Source: Rhynchopus sp. YZ270_cl-10 (Eukaryota; Euglenozoa; Diplonemea; Diplonemida; Diplonemidae). Taken from it: a stretch of DNA of 64,000 nucleotides. Shown here in pieces: positions 30,355-41,600 of the stretch (the stretch's first letter is position 1; each line of letters starts with the position of its first letter). Location of the stretch: contig OZ037875.1 in the NCBI GenBank assembly GCA_964035575.1, positions 496,001 to 560,000 on the forward strand, written 5' to 3'. Position numbers and translations under genes: made by a program. The notes beneath the pieces were generated by a model. That model worked only from the letters and a program-made list of their open reading frames with translations, made no database searches and had not been told where the DNA came from.

Positions 30355-30600
30355 CCCAGTGTACCGTACCACAGTGTACTGCCGCAGTCCCTGAGGTGTT
30401 CACACGCCAGGTGTCGCACCTAGGTTCCCCAAAGCCTGTCGTACCCTTTAGAAACGCTGCAAAAGTCGTTGTGCCCCTTATAGCTGCAGACATCAACGGT
30501 GTCTGGCCTTCATAATCTGTCAACAGAGGCACCATGCTGCAACAGAAGCTCCCCTACAGCAAGCGCTGCCACGGCTCACTCACAAGACAACCTGTTGATA
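30355..30600 (-). pseudogene. Ankyrin-repeat gene fragment
   Basis: The part at 30445-30577 aligns with 48439-48566 of the intact ankyrin gene at roughly 85 percent identity, including GAAACGCTGC, GTCGTTGTGCCCCTT and GTCAACAGAGGCACCATGCT. On the minus strand it reads DYEGQTPLMSAAIRGTTTFA where the intact gene has DYEGLTPLMYCSRKGHNDFA. Weaker similarity extends to about 30355. The surrounding frames are closed, so it is a relic. Another ankyrin-like reading (EGDALLWAAA) lies near 31015, suggesting the relic may be longer. Confidence 0.7.
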
Positions 30601-32590
30601 CCCCAAGGCGTGATACTGTCCACCTCCCTGTACCTTGCTCAGCCTCCGAACCCCCCCAGAACGTACCCCACTCCCCTCCCTCCGTACAGGTGGCTTGCAC
30701 AGCCCAGGCATGGTGTGTACCCCTACTCAGCATTGCCGCTACTACAGATACAGCACCCCAGACACACCCCAACACCCCAACACCCTGACCCTGGTGACAA
30801 CAGGCCAGACGCAGCGAAGACCCCTGTTGCATGCCACACCTTGCGGTGAGACCACAGGCAGGGGGTGCAAGAAGCAGCGCCAGGTCACAAGGCCTCGTAC
30901 ACAAAAACCTCTGTTATCAAACTGCGGCCACACCTAACAGTTGCCGCATCGGTATCTGCTGCTGTCTGTTGCACGCAACCGGACATAGACAGGCAGCATA
31001 CGGCCGTGGTGCAGCTGCCCAGAGCAAAGCGTCCCCCTCATCCGTTGCCTCCAACAAAGTGGAACCACGGGAATAAAGTGTCACCCACCCCCACCCCACC
31101 TACCCGCGAAGCAATCAAGCAAACACACCCTCTCACACATCATGCATCAGGTCGTCACACCCACAACACGCCCCGTCGGCCGCAAGGTTTCCTCGCCCAA
31201 GGGGATCATAGGTGACCTGCTGCCAACTCAACAAACACTCTTGTCGAAGAGCGCCTCAACCTGCAAGACCAAGGTGACTTAGCTTTGCAAGGAGTCGCAA
31301 CACGACAACGCCAGCAACCTCCTCCCACATGCTCCTCTCACCCACCACCACCCAGCCCCCCCTGCCGTTTCAGTTGCCTTGCACTGCTACACTGTGGCCG
31401 TCATATGGGAGAGGTTAGAACATTCCAAACTCTACCAGCAGGACCTTTCACACCTACATTCAATCACCGAACACACCACGTTGCGAGGACCACCCCCGGG
31501 GCACCGTGTACAGCGGCACTCCTAGCACACTCTCGCCCCGCTCATCCCACCCACCTCGACAGCATCCATGCACAACGCCTTTACGACAACATGCGTAACA
31601 GCTACGCCGCGACACATCATTTACGCGAAACAACAATAAAACAGAACCGTTGGCTCCTGAACCCAGCCATCCTTTCCTCATAACGGCAGCTGTGCACAGT
31701 GCAGAAATGCTTCCCCCCGCAATACCCCTCCTCGATAAGCGAAATAGCACCCAGATGATGCCATGCATCAGCACACCCCATTCCCCTCTGCCCCCTTGCC
31801 AAGAGTGCCGTTGTCCGTAGCTATGCTACCAGGAAGCTTTTGTAATGCCAGCTGTGGGATTTGAACAAAACACCAAGCTTGTCGTTGCGGCTAGCCTCGG
31901 TCTGCAGGGCGTCCCCTCCTTTTTTATCCAGAGCGCACCTCCTCAGTCATCCGGACGTTATACGTTACTACCCCCTCACGATACAAAGCAAAATGATGCA
32001 CAAAAATCATTCTTGGTGTGGCCGACGACCCCAAAATAGCAGAAAATAGCAGAAAGTAGCACAAAATAGCACCCCCCCTTCAGCCGCACCAAAAAAAATC
32101 CAGATGCCCAGAATAGCAGAAAATAGCACAAAAAAATAGCACCCCCTTTCAGCCACATCATAATGATTATGTAAAATAAGAACCCTGGCTTTGTCACCAA
32201 GTTTTTGATCGCCTCACTTTTTTAAGCATTAAACCACTACATCTGCAAGGTCTGCCAACCCTGTACGCTTCTACGAACCGTGGTCTGGCAGCGTACAAGG
32301 AGCCACTGAGGTCGACTCTGGATGATGTTGTGGGGAAATGATGGTGTATTCACAGATATGATGGGAAAGCTGATCTGAGAAAAAGAAGAAAAAGAGAGAG
32401 AGAGAGAGTTGCCGGTTGTACTGTGTTGTAAGAAGTGGTTGAAAAAGAATAAAAAAAGGCAAGAATAAAATAGGCAAGATGAAGTCCTAAGCCTCACCTC
32501 GCACCAAACACCTTAACAACTGGTCTGTTTCTTAATCGATACAGAACCTGTTCTTTTGGTGTCTATTTCAAAAGAGAAATAGAAAATAAA

Positions 32591-32632
32591 AGAGAGCAAA
32601 CGCCTCACCGTTCAAGTGGACGCAGGCACTTG
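32591..32632 (+). repeat. Dispersed short repeat, family A (partial)
   Basis: Reads AGAGCAAACGCCTCACCG, then TTCAAGTGGACGCAGGCACT. Confidence 0.6.
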
Positions 32633-32861
32633 AAAAAAAAAAATGATGAGAGAGAGACCGAAAGCCTCGTACGCTCACCATGAAAAATGAAATAATGAAA
32701 AAAATGAAACACAAACATTGGCTCTCCCCTATCTCACCCCCCCTCTTTGGGCTAGCAAGATATCACGATGGGTCATCGCATCGACGTTGATGACTACAAT
32801 ATCGAGGGAAGGTGGATACGAAGGATAAAGAGCCATGCTTTTTTTTTCTTTTCTTTTTTTT

Positions 32862-32908
32862 GAAAACTTGGTGGTATTAGTGTAGACACCGAGGATGAAC
32901 TCCACCAG
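32862..32908 (-). repeat. Dispersed short repeat, family D
   Basis: Plus strand reads GAAAACTTGGTGGTATTAGT, then GTAGACACCGAGGATGAACT. A T-rich tract precedes it. Confidence 0.7.
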
Positions 32909-33208
32909 TGGTCGCGCTAATTATGGGAAAAAATGGGGAAAAAATGGATTTCGGGTACGGAAAAACGTTCCTTGAAAAGGTTAGCTGGGGAGGCCCGGAA
33001 ACCCCGTTTTGTGGCATTTCCGGGCCAATCCCGGCTTGTGGTGGGGTATATACGGAAAAATGGACAAAATTTTAGTGACTTAAATTTTCGCAAAATATGA
33101 ACCCATACTCGTAAACAAGGGTCATTTTCAGGAAAATTCGGAAAATTCCGAGATTTGGAAGCAATTTTTCTCCTGAAAATCAGTGGGTTTTCAGCCCCAA
33201 AACATACC

Positions 33209-33500
33209 GCGATTGGAATTTCCGGAATCCGTCCGCGCTGTGGTGGGGTCACTTTGCCGAAATGGCCAATTTTTTGGTTTTGGTCAAAATCCATGTAGGG
33301 TAAAGAGGGCCAATGTAAATCCCACAACCAGATTTTCTCTCCCTGATCCTGACGTCTTGCAACATGAAAATGCGCGAAAACACCGGCATTTGCATTTCCG
33401 GAATTCGTCCGTTCTGTGGTGGGGTCAATTTGCCGAAATGGACAAGTTCTTGGTTTTGGTCAAAACCCGTCAGTGTAAGGTAAAGGGGGCAAGTGTTTGC
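33209..33500. repeat. Direct repeat, two copies about 177 bp apart
   Basis: Both copies contain TTTCCGGAATCCGTCCG or TTTCCGGAATTCGTCCG, then CTGTGGTGGGGTCA, TTTGCCGAAATGG and TTGGTTTTGGTCAAAA. A related GTGGTGGGGTATATACGG lies at 33037. It is non-coding and the family is unknown. Confidence 0.65.
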
Positions 33501-34112
33501 CTGTAGAAACTGGAAGGGAACAGGCAGCGCCGCAGGCGCACGGTAACCAACTATTTTTTTTTTTCCTTTTCTTTTTTCTCCTCTTTCTTTTGACTTTCCG
33601 AGCCAATTGCGTTCCACGGCGGGGTCACATGTATATGCAAGTCCACTATGTGGTGGTCTTACTCAACAATATTAGAACTTCTGGTTTCTTAATGAAATCC
33701 CCGTACTGCAAAAAAAAAACGTTCCTACCAAAACCCCCAAAAATCCCGGGATGAGGGATGGACTTTAGCGCGAGCTCTGAACTCCACTATATTTTTTTTT
33801 TTTTTTTTGAAAACTTTTTTACCATTCCTTTTTAGGGAACGGAACATGCACGGTCCTGGAAGCTCCAAGAAAATGGAGTCGGCGGGCTTAATAGGAAGTT
33901 GCCTTCCTAAACGTACATACAACTGGCAAGAGGGGGGTGTCGTCACTCACCTATATCATCATTGAAATAACATTGATTACCAATGGTCCACTCCAATACT
34001 GCTGTCCTCCCCCCCTTTTTTTTTTGCTGTTAGTTTAGTATAGCTGCCACAAACAGCGTCTTCATCACTTATAAAGTATTTTTTTTCCGCCTCTTTTTTT
34101 TTTCTTTTTTTC

Positions 34113-34173
34113 GAAAACTTGGTTACGTCAGTCTAGACTGAAGGGGTTTGCTCTGTAGAGGATCCGCTCCACA
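34113..34173 (-). repeat. Dispersed short repeat, family D
   Basis: Diverged copy: GAAAACTTGGTTACGTCAGT and GGATCCGCTCCAC. It is followed by a second copy 15 bp on. Confidence 0.6.
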
Positions 34174-34186
34174 ACTTTATTTTTTT

Positions 34187-34236
34187 AAAAAAACTTGGTT
34201 GCACTAGTGTAGCCACCCGAGGATGAACTCTACTAC
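34187..34236 (-). repeat. Dispersed short repeat, family D
   Basis: Reads AAACTTGGTTGCACTAGTGT, then AGCCACCCGAGGATGAACTC. It lies directly downstream of the stop of the next gene. Confidence 0.7.
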
Positions 34237-34246
34237 TTTTTTTCTT

Positions 34247-35473
34247 CTACGAGGGAACTCCATTTCCAATCTCCTCTTTGCGCTGTGTGAGGTGCGCATG
34301 AAGGCTTTCCCTGAGGAACGCGAGCGCTGCCAGAAGAGCCGCTGAGAGGAGGAGGAGGAGGAAGGATGATATGGCGAAGACCGTTTTGAAGATGGTTCTG
34401 GCTGCTGATGCAGCGCAGCGTCCACAGAAGAGGAGACGCCTGAGGATGCGCTGCGGGAGGGCACGCACCTTCTTCTTCTTCTTCTTCTTTTTCTGCTTTT
34501 TCATTTGCGACCTCGGATCGACGGTCTTCACTGGGACCACCTTCTTCGGTACAACCAACTGCTCCGTGTAGATCCATTCCGCTTCACACACCGTCAACAT
34601 CAACACCGTATTCCCTCGCAACGCAGAGCCCAGCTTTCTGTATTCCTGCAACACCATTTCCCCCACCGACGCTGCCTTACAAAATACATGAAGAATCTGC
34701 CTTTCGAATTTTGGATAAACAATCGCCTTCATAGAGTTCAAAACGCCCTGCAGCTTCTTTTTGATAAGACGGTTCGCATCAGCTTGCGAAAACTTCGAAG
34801 ACCCTAGATAATGAAACGCTCGGGTTACGGAGACACCTAGAACCGTCTCATTTACTTTGCATACATAGTCTGTGATTGGGGAGTGTGCCGGCCAGTACCA
34901 GGCTTGCATTTCTGTGGCAAGCAATGTTGCGCCAAAGGCGCGCTTCAGAACCTCCATGCTCATGACCTCTGAACGTACCGATGCACCTCCTGCGTTAGGT
35001 ATATCACGCAAGGCTCTGCCGTCGTCGGTCAGAGCCACAGCATCGAACCCTTCGGCACCCCCTTTCTGCCCACATAGATAGACCTTATTCACAGAGGTGC
35101 AGGGACGTCGGATGTCACCAGATATTGCTCTAGCCATGCCGAGGCGGCAAAGGTGTGGCAGCTCGAGGGAAAAGCTTTCGTGGAAGAGGCGCGGGTGGAC
35201 CCCAGGGCGGCCCAGGCTGCGGAGGCGGTGGTGGGTGCGGGTGAGGTTGCGTTTACTCAGAACGCCTAGTTCGCTTTCGTGGTGTACGCGGTTTGGAGGG
35301 TTTAAAGCGTTTGCGCTGCGTGCTGGAGTCTTGCCAGGAAGCACAACACGTACCGTAGCGTCGATTTTCGCACGACTGCCCCCCATTACCCACCACGGCG
35401 GACGAGGAAACATCCCAAGCAGAGGAGGAGGAGGAGGAGGAGGAGGAGGCGGCGAGACAGGCCGGAACAGCAT
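34247..35473 (-). CDS. RHS/Crinkler-like protein with a C-terminal membrane segment
   Basis: An open frame of 408 codons. Residues about 125-310 resemble the restriction-endonuclease-like domain found in trypanosome RHS proteins and the related Crinkler-RHS effectors: EGFDAVALTDDGRAL, then ATEMQAWYWPA, then VLGVSVTRAFHYLG and FSQADANRLIKKKLQGVLNS. After a Lys-rich stretch, residues about 363-387 (KTVFAISSFLLLLLSAALLA) form one strong transmembrane helix, unusual for that family. The first 100 residues are Pro- and Arg-rich and may not be protein; a second frame overlaps there, so the N-terminal boundary is uncertain. It looks whole in its domain part. Function, and whether it is the host's own or derived from a mobile-element-linked family, are unknown. 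Confidence 0.6.
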   Translation of the reverse strand: MLFRPVSPPPPPPPPPPLLGMFPRPPWWVMGGSRAKIDATVRVVLPGKTPARSANALNPPNRVHHESELGVLSKRNLTRTHHRLRSLGRPGVHPRLFHESFSLELPHLCRLGMARAISGDIRRPCTSVNKVYLCGQKGGAEGFDAVALTDDGRALRDIPNAGGASVRSEVMSMEVLKRAFGATLLATEMQAWYWPAHSPITDYVCKVNETVLGVSVTRAFHYLGSSKFSQADANRLIKKKLQGVLNSMKAIVYPKFERQILHVFCKAASVGEMVLQEYRKLGSALRGNTVLMLTVCEAEWIYTEQLVVPKKVVPVKTVDPRSQMKKQKKKKKKKKVRALPQRILRRLLFCGRCAASAARTIFKTVFAISSFLLLLLSAALLAALAFLRESLHAHLTQRKEEIGNGVPS

Positions 35474-36727
35474 CGCTCTCCAAGCATGTGTGCGGGGAGG
35501 TCATGGGCAGTGCAGAAGCTGGTGGTGCTTCATGCATGTGCAAAGAATCCGAATATATATGATCTATCATTGTGAAGGTCTGCGAAAAACGGTAAGATAC
35601 AAGATAAGTGAGAGTGCAAAGAGAGCTTGAGATGTATATACAACAGAGCGACAGTGGTCAAAAAACCTGGAGGGTGAATATGGGGTTGTGTGTGTGTTAC
35701 GATCTATGGGCGAGGGCGACCACAAAAGGCAATCGGAACAGGCTGGACGGCGTCCTGTGTGTGTTTAAACAATAGTAACTCCGGGTAATTCCTGTACGGA
35801 ACACCTTGCCATCCCATCTCCACGTCTTGAAAGCAGATGTGCCCACTTCCTAAGAGTGTCTTCAGACATAAGATGGGTAATCCCTGGCATTCGGACTATC
35901 GCCATAGGAACTGCACTTAATGGGAGACGAATCCTGGGTGTGTGCGTGGCGGGAAGTTATGGATGAAAAGTGTGGTATGACAACCCCATTTTTTTTTTCT
36001 TCTTAAGTTTTGTCTCGTCATTTTGCATTTTCTGAACAAAAAAAATCCCCACTCCCGTTGAACAAACAAAAAAATAATGCAGAAGACAAAAAAAAAAAAA
36101 AAAGAAGGAGAAAAAAAAAAAGGCATCAGGAAGTTCTTAAGCCAACGACGTTCGCTGTAAAATAACTCTCGCTCTTCCCTTTTCCCCAGACCCTCCCCCA
36201 AAAAAAAAAAGTACGTCATAAAAGATGATTAAACCTCATGCTGGCACATTGCATCTTTCACATTCCTTTTTGTTTTTTCTTCTTTTTTTTTGGGAACCTT
36301 TTTTCTTTTTTTTTTTTGATCACAAAAAAAGGGTCTTTTGGTCATAAACCTCGTCTCTCCCCTTCCCCCTTGTGTTTCGCTTGACCCAAAGCCATAGTTT
36401 CCCTCTGCCCTATTTTCCTCCTCGACTGTGTTTTTTCTTTGAAACTTTTCCCCTCCCCTGACTTTAGTCCATTATTGCGTGACTCTCCCCACAGACCCTC
36501 TCGACCAGATGCACCCTCTTTTGAGAAGCCGCTTTTTTGGTATTTTCATCTTGCAAAATAAGCTGAAACAGCCAAAAAAAGCTCCCCCACAATTTTTTTT
36601 CACATCGTTTCTTTTGCATCAAGACAACTAGACGAATGTGCTCTTCCCCCCCTCCCCCCCTTCACCCTAGTCCCTCGCCTCTTCTCCCCGACATCCAACT
36701 AATTTAGTGCTTCGGAGATGAGAGATT
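35474..36727. other. Intergenic, T-rich and C-rich tracts
   Basis: No gene or clear repeat is seen apart from simple A, T and C runs between the RHS-like gene and the last exon of the next gene. Confidence 0.65.
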
Positions 36728-38184
36728 CTATTCCTTCTTCTCCCAGAACCTCACGGGCTCCTGGAATGGGGTTCCGACGAGGATGCCAACTCCGGGAACG
36801 TCAACACCGTGTCCACCGGATCCGAGGTAGAATCTATAGGAGAGAAAAGAGAAAAAATAGTAATTGAAACATGCTCAAAAAGGTTTACAAAAGGTTTACA
36901 AAAGCCTCTCATGGCTTAGTCACCGAAGAGAGAGAAAAAAAGGTTGGCTCGATAGAGGCTCAGTTACCCTGTTGGAGTAATTTTATCCCTTAAGCTACGC
37001 TTGCAGGTATAAAAATAAAGTGAAGTTGATAGTGCAAAAACGCCTCTGGGACGCAGGGCATTGAATTTTGTAATAAAAAAAAAAAAGGGTGGAAGTTGGT
37101 TGTCACAAAGCTGCATACCCAATAAGGTACATAATGAACGCGAGGGCCGCAGTGCGTGCAAGGGCGACGGGGGTGGCAGGTCCCATTGCGAACGGCTGTA
37201 GTGGTGTGGTTGTTTTCCGTTGAGTTTACGCAAACTCCAGTTTCTTTTCTTTGATAACTTGGTTGTATCAGTGTAAACACCCGCGGATGCGCTCCACTAT
37301 TTTTTTTTCAAAAAAATAAAAATAAAAATAAATGTGTCACCACTTTGCGCAAATCTCCCTCATTTCCTACCGTCATATCCCCTAAAGTATCAGAATACAA
37401 CCCCACACCTCTTCCTTTAGTCACCTTCATCACAATCAATGTCACACAATATCAGACACACGGCTTACTTTTTTTAAAGCCTTTTTGGCCAATAAAGTTT
37501 CACTCACCATTTTCCCTTGTTTAAATGACCCCCCCTTTTCCCTTATGGGACATACGTTCTCAAGGAACTGGTTGTACTCCGTGCGCATGCGGTGGATACG
37601 GTAGGCGACGAGCTTCTTCTGGTTGTAGATGAAACGTTCTGTCACTGCCGCTGCCGGGTCTGCTGTCTTTTTGAGCTCGGCAAGCTCCTCGTAGGTGCCG
37701 GGGTTGCTTGCTGCTACCTACGTGGGGGGTGGATGGTTGGTTTTATATGACAGTCAGATGGTGAAGATGTGAAGATGTGAAGATATTTCAATATTCAAAA
37801 GGAAGATAAGAGTTGTCCCCTCCGCATCTCCAGTTAACGGTAACACAAACATTAGCGTGAAAACCCTCCTTAGAGTTTTCAAATCCCTAAATCTGCCTAA
37901 GTTTTTACCCCGCCACAAGGGGAGTTTTGAAATTTTATGAGAAGTACCAAAAGAAGCACTTTGAAAAACCAAACTGTGGAGTGGAACAAAAAGAAATAAT
38001 ATATGGGGGGGATGGGGCTTGGGAGTGTGTTCCACACAAAAAAAGGGAAGTGCCGTAGCACAAATGGCAAAGAAAAATTCGCCGACTCCCATACCAGAGG
38101 TGCTCCGACCACCGGGATCTGCTCCATCATGCGCTCACCCGCTCCCTGGGTTCCTGCCAATCTAAGTGCGGTACGGCGCATCAT
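36728..38184 (-). CDS. Small single-span membrane protein, four exons (144 residues)
   Basis: Exons 38184-38095, 37717-37556, 37195-37119 and 36833-36728 join without a frame break (phases 0, 0 and 2). Donors are GTATGG, GTATGT and GTATGC; acceptors are GTAG, CTACAG and CTATAG. The N-terminus MMRRTALRLAGTQGAGERMM is Arg-rich and free of acids at first, like a mitochondrial-type presequence. A helical charged middle (LAELKKTADPAAAVTERF, KKLVAYRIHRMRTEYNQF) is followed by one membrane helix (LARTAALAFIMYLIGFYLG) and a short Gly/Pro-rich tail ending RFWEKKE. Size and layout resemble accessory subunits of inner-membrane complexes, but no family is recognised. Intron 3 carries family A and C repeats and lies next to a family D copy in intron 2. 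Exon 2's acceptor is ambiguous by a few bases. Confidence 0.78.
36880..36927 (+). repeat. Dispersed short repeat, family C, in intron 3
   Basis: Reads AGGTTTACAAAAGGTTTACA, then AAAGCCTCTCATGGCTTAGT and CACC. Confidence 0.65.
37020..37063 (+). repeat. Dispersed short repeat, family A, in intron 3
   Basis: Reads GTGAAGTTGATAGTGCAAAA, then CGCCTCTGGGACGCAGGGCA. It is almost identical to 8220-8260. Confidence 0.75.
37253..37299 (-). repeat. Dispersed short repeat, family D, in intron 2
   Basis: Plus strand reads GATAACTTGGTTGTATCAGT, then GTAAACACCCGCGGATGCGC and TCCACTA. Confidence 0.7.
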
Positions 38185-38310
38185 TTTGCTTTGTTTTTGA
38201 AGGTGGTTTGGTGTGTCGCTGACGATGCCTGGATAGAGACAGGGGTGGTGTGTAATGTGTGGAAAGGGATGTGGAACACAACGTGGTCAGAGTCACCTGA
38301 CACGTGAAAT

Positions 38311-38408
38311 CACTTGTCATAAAGATGACAAGTGAAATGACATGGAAATCCCTTGTCATAACAAGTGACCACTTGTCATAAATTTCACTTGTCATCATAT
38401 GACAAGTG
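38311..38408. repeat. Cluster of inverted CACTTGTCAT motifs
   Basis: CACTTGTCAT occurs at 38311, 38370 and 38386, and its complement ATGACAAGTG at 38325 and 38399; a degenerate copy lies at about 38350. The copies can pair into several hairpins. The cluster lies between two genes, in the upstream flank of the four-exon gene and downstream of the 1,314-residue gene. Confidence 0.8.
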
Positions 38409-38677
38409 AAATTGGTCCTGGACCACGTCGCGAACAATGGTGTGGAAAGTCAAGAGAGAGAGAGAAAACTATTCGAGTAACAACTGAAACAGCACAAAAA
38501 TAAAAACTGTAGGTCAAATAAAGGGCGGGGTCTGCCATGGACCATCCACTGATGCATCCAACGCTCTGTAAAGAGCGCAGCACTTATGCACATCTTTGTT
38601 TTAACACCCCTTTTGAAGACTGTTGTATTAGTGTAGGGAAAACACATCCTAGGTGAGAACCAACCAACAGACTACGC

Positions 38678-41600
38678 TCATGAAACCTGGTCTGTCGGGG
38701 CGCCTGTATCGAGGTAGGAGGCCATGACCTGTGCGGCTGGTGCTTGCTTTGCCTTTTCTATTGCGACCTCTACCTGCTTGCTGTCCCTTTCGAGCAGCTC
38801 TGAGAGGGAGAGGCTCTCAATCAGGACCACGTCTCCGGTCAGTTCGTGTACCTTTTGTGCGCTGTTTTCGAGGCGTTGGCCAAGATCGGACACCTTCTTG
38901 CACATTTTGGTGAGGATATGTGGGGCGGCCATCAGTGCAGGCTCCGATTCCAGCTTCTTCAGCAGATTCGAGAGCGCAATCTGCCTTGATTGGTATACGT
39001 TCTGGCATCGCCGCCACAGACGTGACTTATGCGCAAGCTCGCGTATCGGAAGGTTAGACCACTCCTTCGAGATGTCGTGCCTACGTTGGAAGCCCCATTT
39101 GAAGGTCTGCAGGACACGGTCGATCTCCCCCATGTACTTCGACACCTGAGCGCTCTCTGAGGTTGCTGAGTCGTCGCCTCCACCTTGCGTCTCACCGTCC
39201 GAGAGCGTGCTGGTGAGCGACGGCACAACGGCGTCGCTGAGGTTGCTGTCACTGTCACCACTGCCACCATCACCACCGCCCTCCTCGACCGGGTCGGGCG
39301 TCGGGCTCACCTTCTCCTCTGTCAAATGCTCGGAGTATGCGTATGCAGCACGCATGTTGGGTTCGAGCGCGCTTGACCACATGGTAGGATTGTCCAGAAG
39401 CTGCTGCCTCTGCAGACGTGACGGTGTTTTGAACTGCGCGCCGTACTTCCGGACTAACATATCCTTCGCAACCTTGTGTGACTCTTCTTCAACTTGGGTC
39501 TCTTTGGCACGTTGTTCTGCTTCTTTAAGGTTGCTCAGGTCGTCTTCGCTGTCTTCAGAGTCGTAGCAGAGCAGGCGGTCCATGCGGGACTCCTCCTCAG
39601 GGACAATGGGGCGTGCGGACTCTTCTTTGACGCACTGCACGAAGCGCTCCTGGCAGTGTCGCGAGGTTAGTCTTGCATAGTGTGTGATGACAGAGAGCAG
39701 CCCGTTCAGAAGCTGTGCCCGCTGCCTCTGTCTCGCCTCCCTGGCACCCACGATGCGCCGCATGTTCGCGTTGTCCGCGGAGTGCTGCAGGACCTGCCCC
39801 GTTGTGTCGTCTGACCGCATCACATCCGCTGCCGGCACGTAGTACCCATTCCGCATCTGCACCCACTCCCCTTCTTCCGCCATGCAAACAAGCAGCGTCC
39901 CCTTCGCGTAAGGGGAGGAGCTGCTCCGCGCACGTTCCGACGAATCTTCGACAAGCCCTGAAGTGTTTTTGCAGCTGTGCGCTCGGGTGACGTCTGCGGT
40001 CACCACGAATATCTTGGTGGTGTGCGAGAGCACGGCACCGAAGTAGAGATTGCAGGGGATTGGTGTGACGGAGCTTTCGAGTTCGGGTGGGAGTTGCTGT
40101 GTGTCGTCCAGTTCGTCGATGGGGCGGTCGGTGAGGCCGCTAGCACGGCCGAGCTGGTCGTGTATGGCAGAAGCCATGACGCGTGTACGCAGACGGCTGA
40201 TGGCCGAGGAGGTCTCTGCCTGCACCACACCCCCTGCAGGACCGGATGGCACAAACCCAAGCTTCGCCATAAACTGCCTGACGGCATTCGCCATCTGTGG
40301 GTCGGACCCATCCACCGCAACACGGCTCAGCGCCTTGGCGATGCTGGCCTTCTTCTCTGCCGTCTCCGCCGCAGCCTTGGCATCCCCCTGCGGCTTTGAG
40401 TAGTAGTACTGCGATGCAAAGTGCTGCTCGGGGTCCGCATCGCACGTCGCAGGCGGGGACCGTGCGTTCTCACCCTTCGCACCACGCCCCACAGTCTGAA
40501 GCTTTGCACGGGGCTTTGCTGTTGGGGGCGGCTTGGCTGTTGTGTGCCTGCTCTCTGCCTCGGGGTCGGGGAAGGTTTCGCCTACATCCTGCGCTGTCTT
40601 CCAACGGACCAGAAGACGTTGGGTGCGGTGGTGTATCTTCCTACGCAGCCCTGTGTAGTAGCGTACGAAGAGGTTGAAGTGGTCCTCCGAGACCACTGTG
40701 AAGGGACCGTCCAGGGCAAGGTCCCAGGTCAGGAGCACCTCTGCTCCTTTGGCCCAGGTGCGCAGCAGCCAGATGCGGTGCTCCAGGGCGCCGTCCTCCT
40801 CGCCCTGGGAGCGCTCGTCGTCCATGCCAAAGCGGCGTGCAGGGTTGCGCAGTGCAGGGTCCGCAACACCCGACCACTTGGTCGCCTGCTGTGAGTCCTG
40901 TGCCTCGGCAATGCGCGAGACCAATGCGGGTATCAGCGTGCGCAAGCTCTGGATAAGCAGGTTCCGCATGATCTTCACAGTCGCAGTCGGGTTGCCACGC
41001 CCAGTCCTCCGCAGGTTGAACTCCTTGCACATAAACGTAATAACCCCCTCCAAAAGCGACAGTGTCTCCTGCTCGGTTTGCTGGCTGTACGATGCGGTTG
41101 GGGGAAGCTTCTCCTCTACGTGCTCGTCGTCGCTGTCGCCGGAGAAGAGGCCAAACTTTTTGTCGCCTTCGAAAGATTCGTGGTGCTTGACACTGGCATG
41201 GACTACCTTGCGCTGGCGGGTGAGCTCGTCGTGATTGGCCTCTCTGAAGACCTCTCGCATGCGTGCCTTGCCTTTGTATGTTGGTGAGTAGACGAGCTGG
41301 CGTGGGTTTGGGACAGGTGGTGGCGCGCTGTCGATGTCAGCGCCACCTGCAGTGGCGGAGCGGACAAGACCTGCGTCGATAACCTCTGCAAGCGAGGGGC
41401 TGTGCAGCATGTCCTCGACACTGAGCACAGCCGCGTTGCGTTCCCACATCTGTCGCCCGCCAGTCACCGTCGCAGGGGCGAGGTCAGACTCACGCCGCAC
41501 ACCCTTCCCGGTGGGCTCGTTGTGGCCTTCCTCCACTTGCTCTGCGTCGTGCATGGCACCGCCTTCGCCAGATGCCTCGTGGCTTTGGTATTTATTCGCA

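Larger units (their letters stand above)
28702..34246. other. 5.5 kb gene-poor region, mixed composition
   Basis: 28.85-29.6 and 29.8-31.8 kb are GC-rich but have no convincing frame; they contain an ankyrin gene fragment (30355-30600) and probably other decayed gene DNA. 31.9-34.2 kb is AT-rich with homopolymers, a direct repeat (33209-33500), a short repeated motif AATAGCAGAAAATAGCAC at 32036-32145, and families A and D. No intact gene is supported. Confidence 0.6.

Noticed and set aside
29706-31774. Numerous 60-130 codon frames in the GC-rich stretch
   Set aside because: GC-rich DNA has few stops; frames overlap on both strands and none shows a domain except the ankyrin relic.
35253-35570. 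Second, overlapping 105-codon frame at the start of the RHS-like gene as a separate gene
   Set aside because: It is Ser-rich from a CCT repeat and has no independent support.
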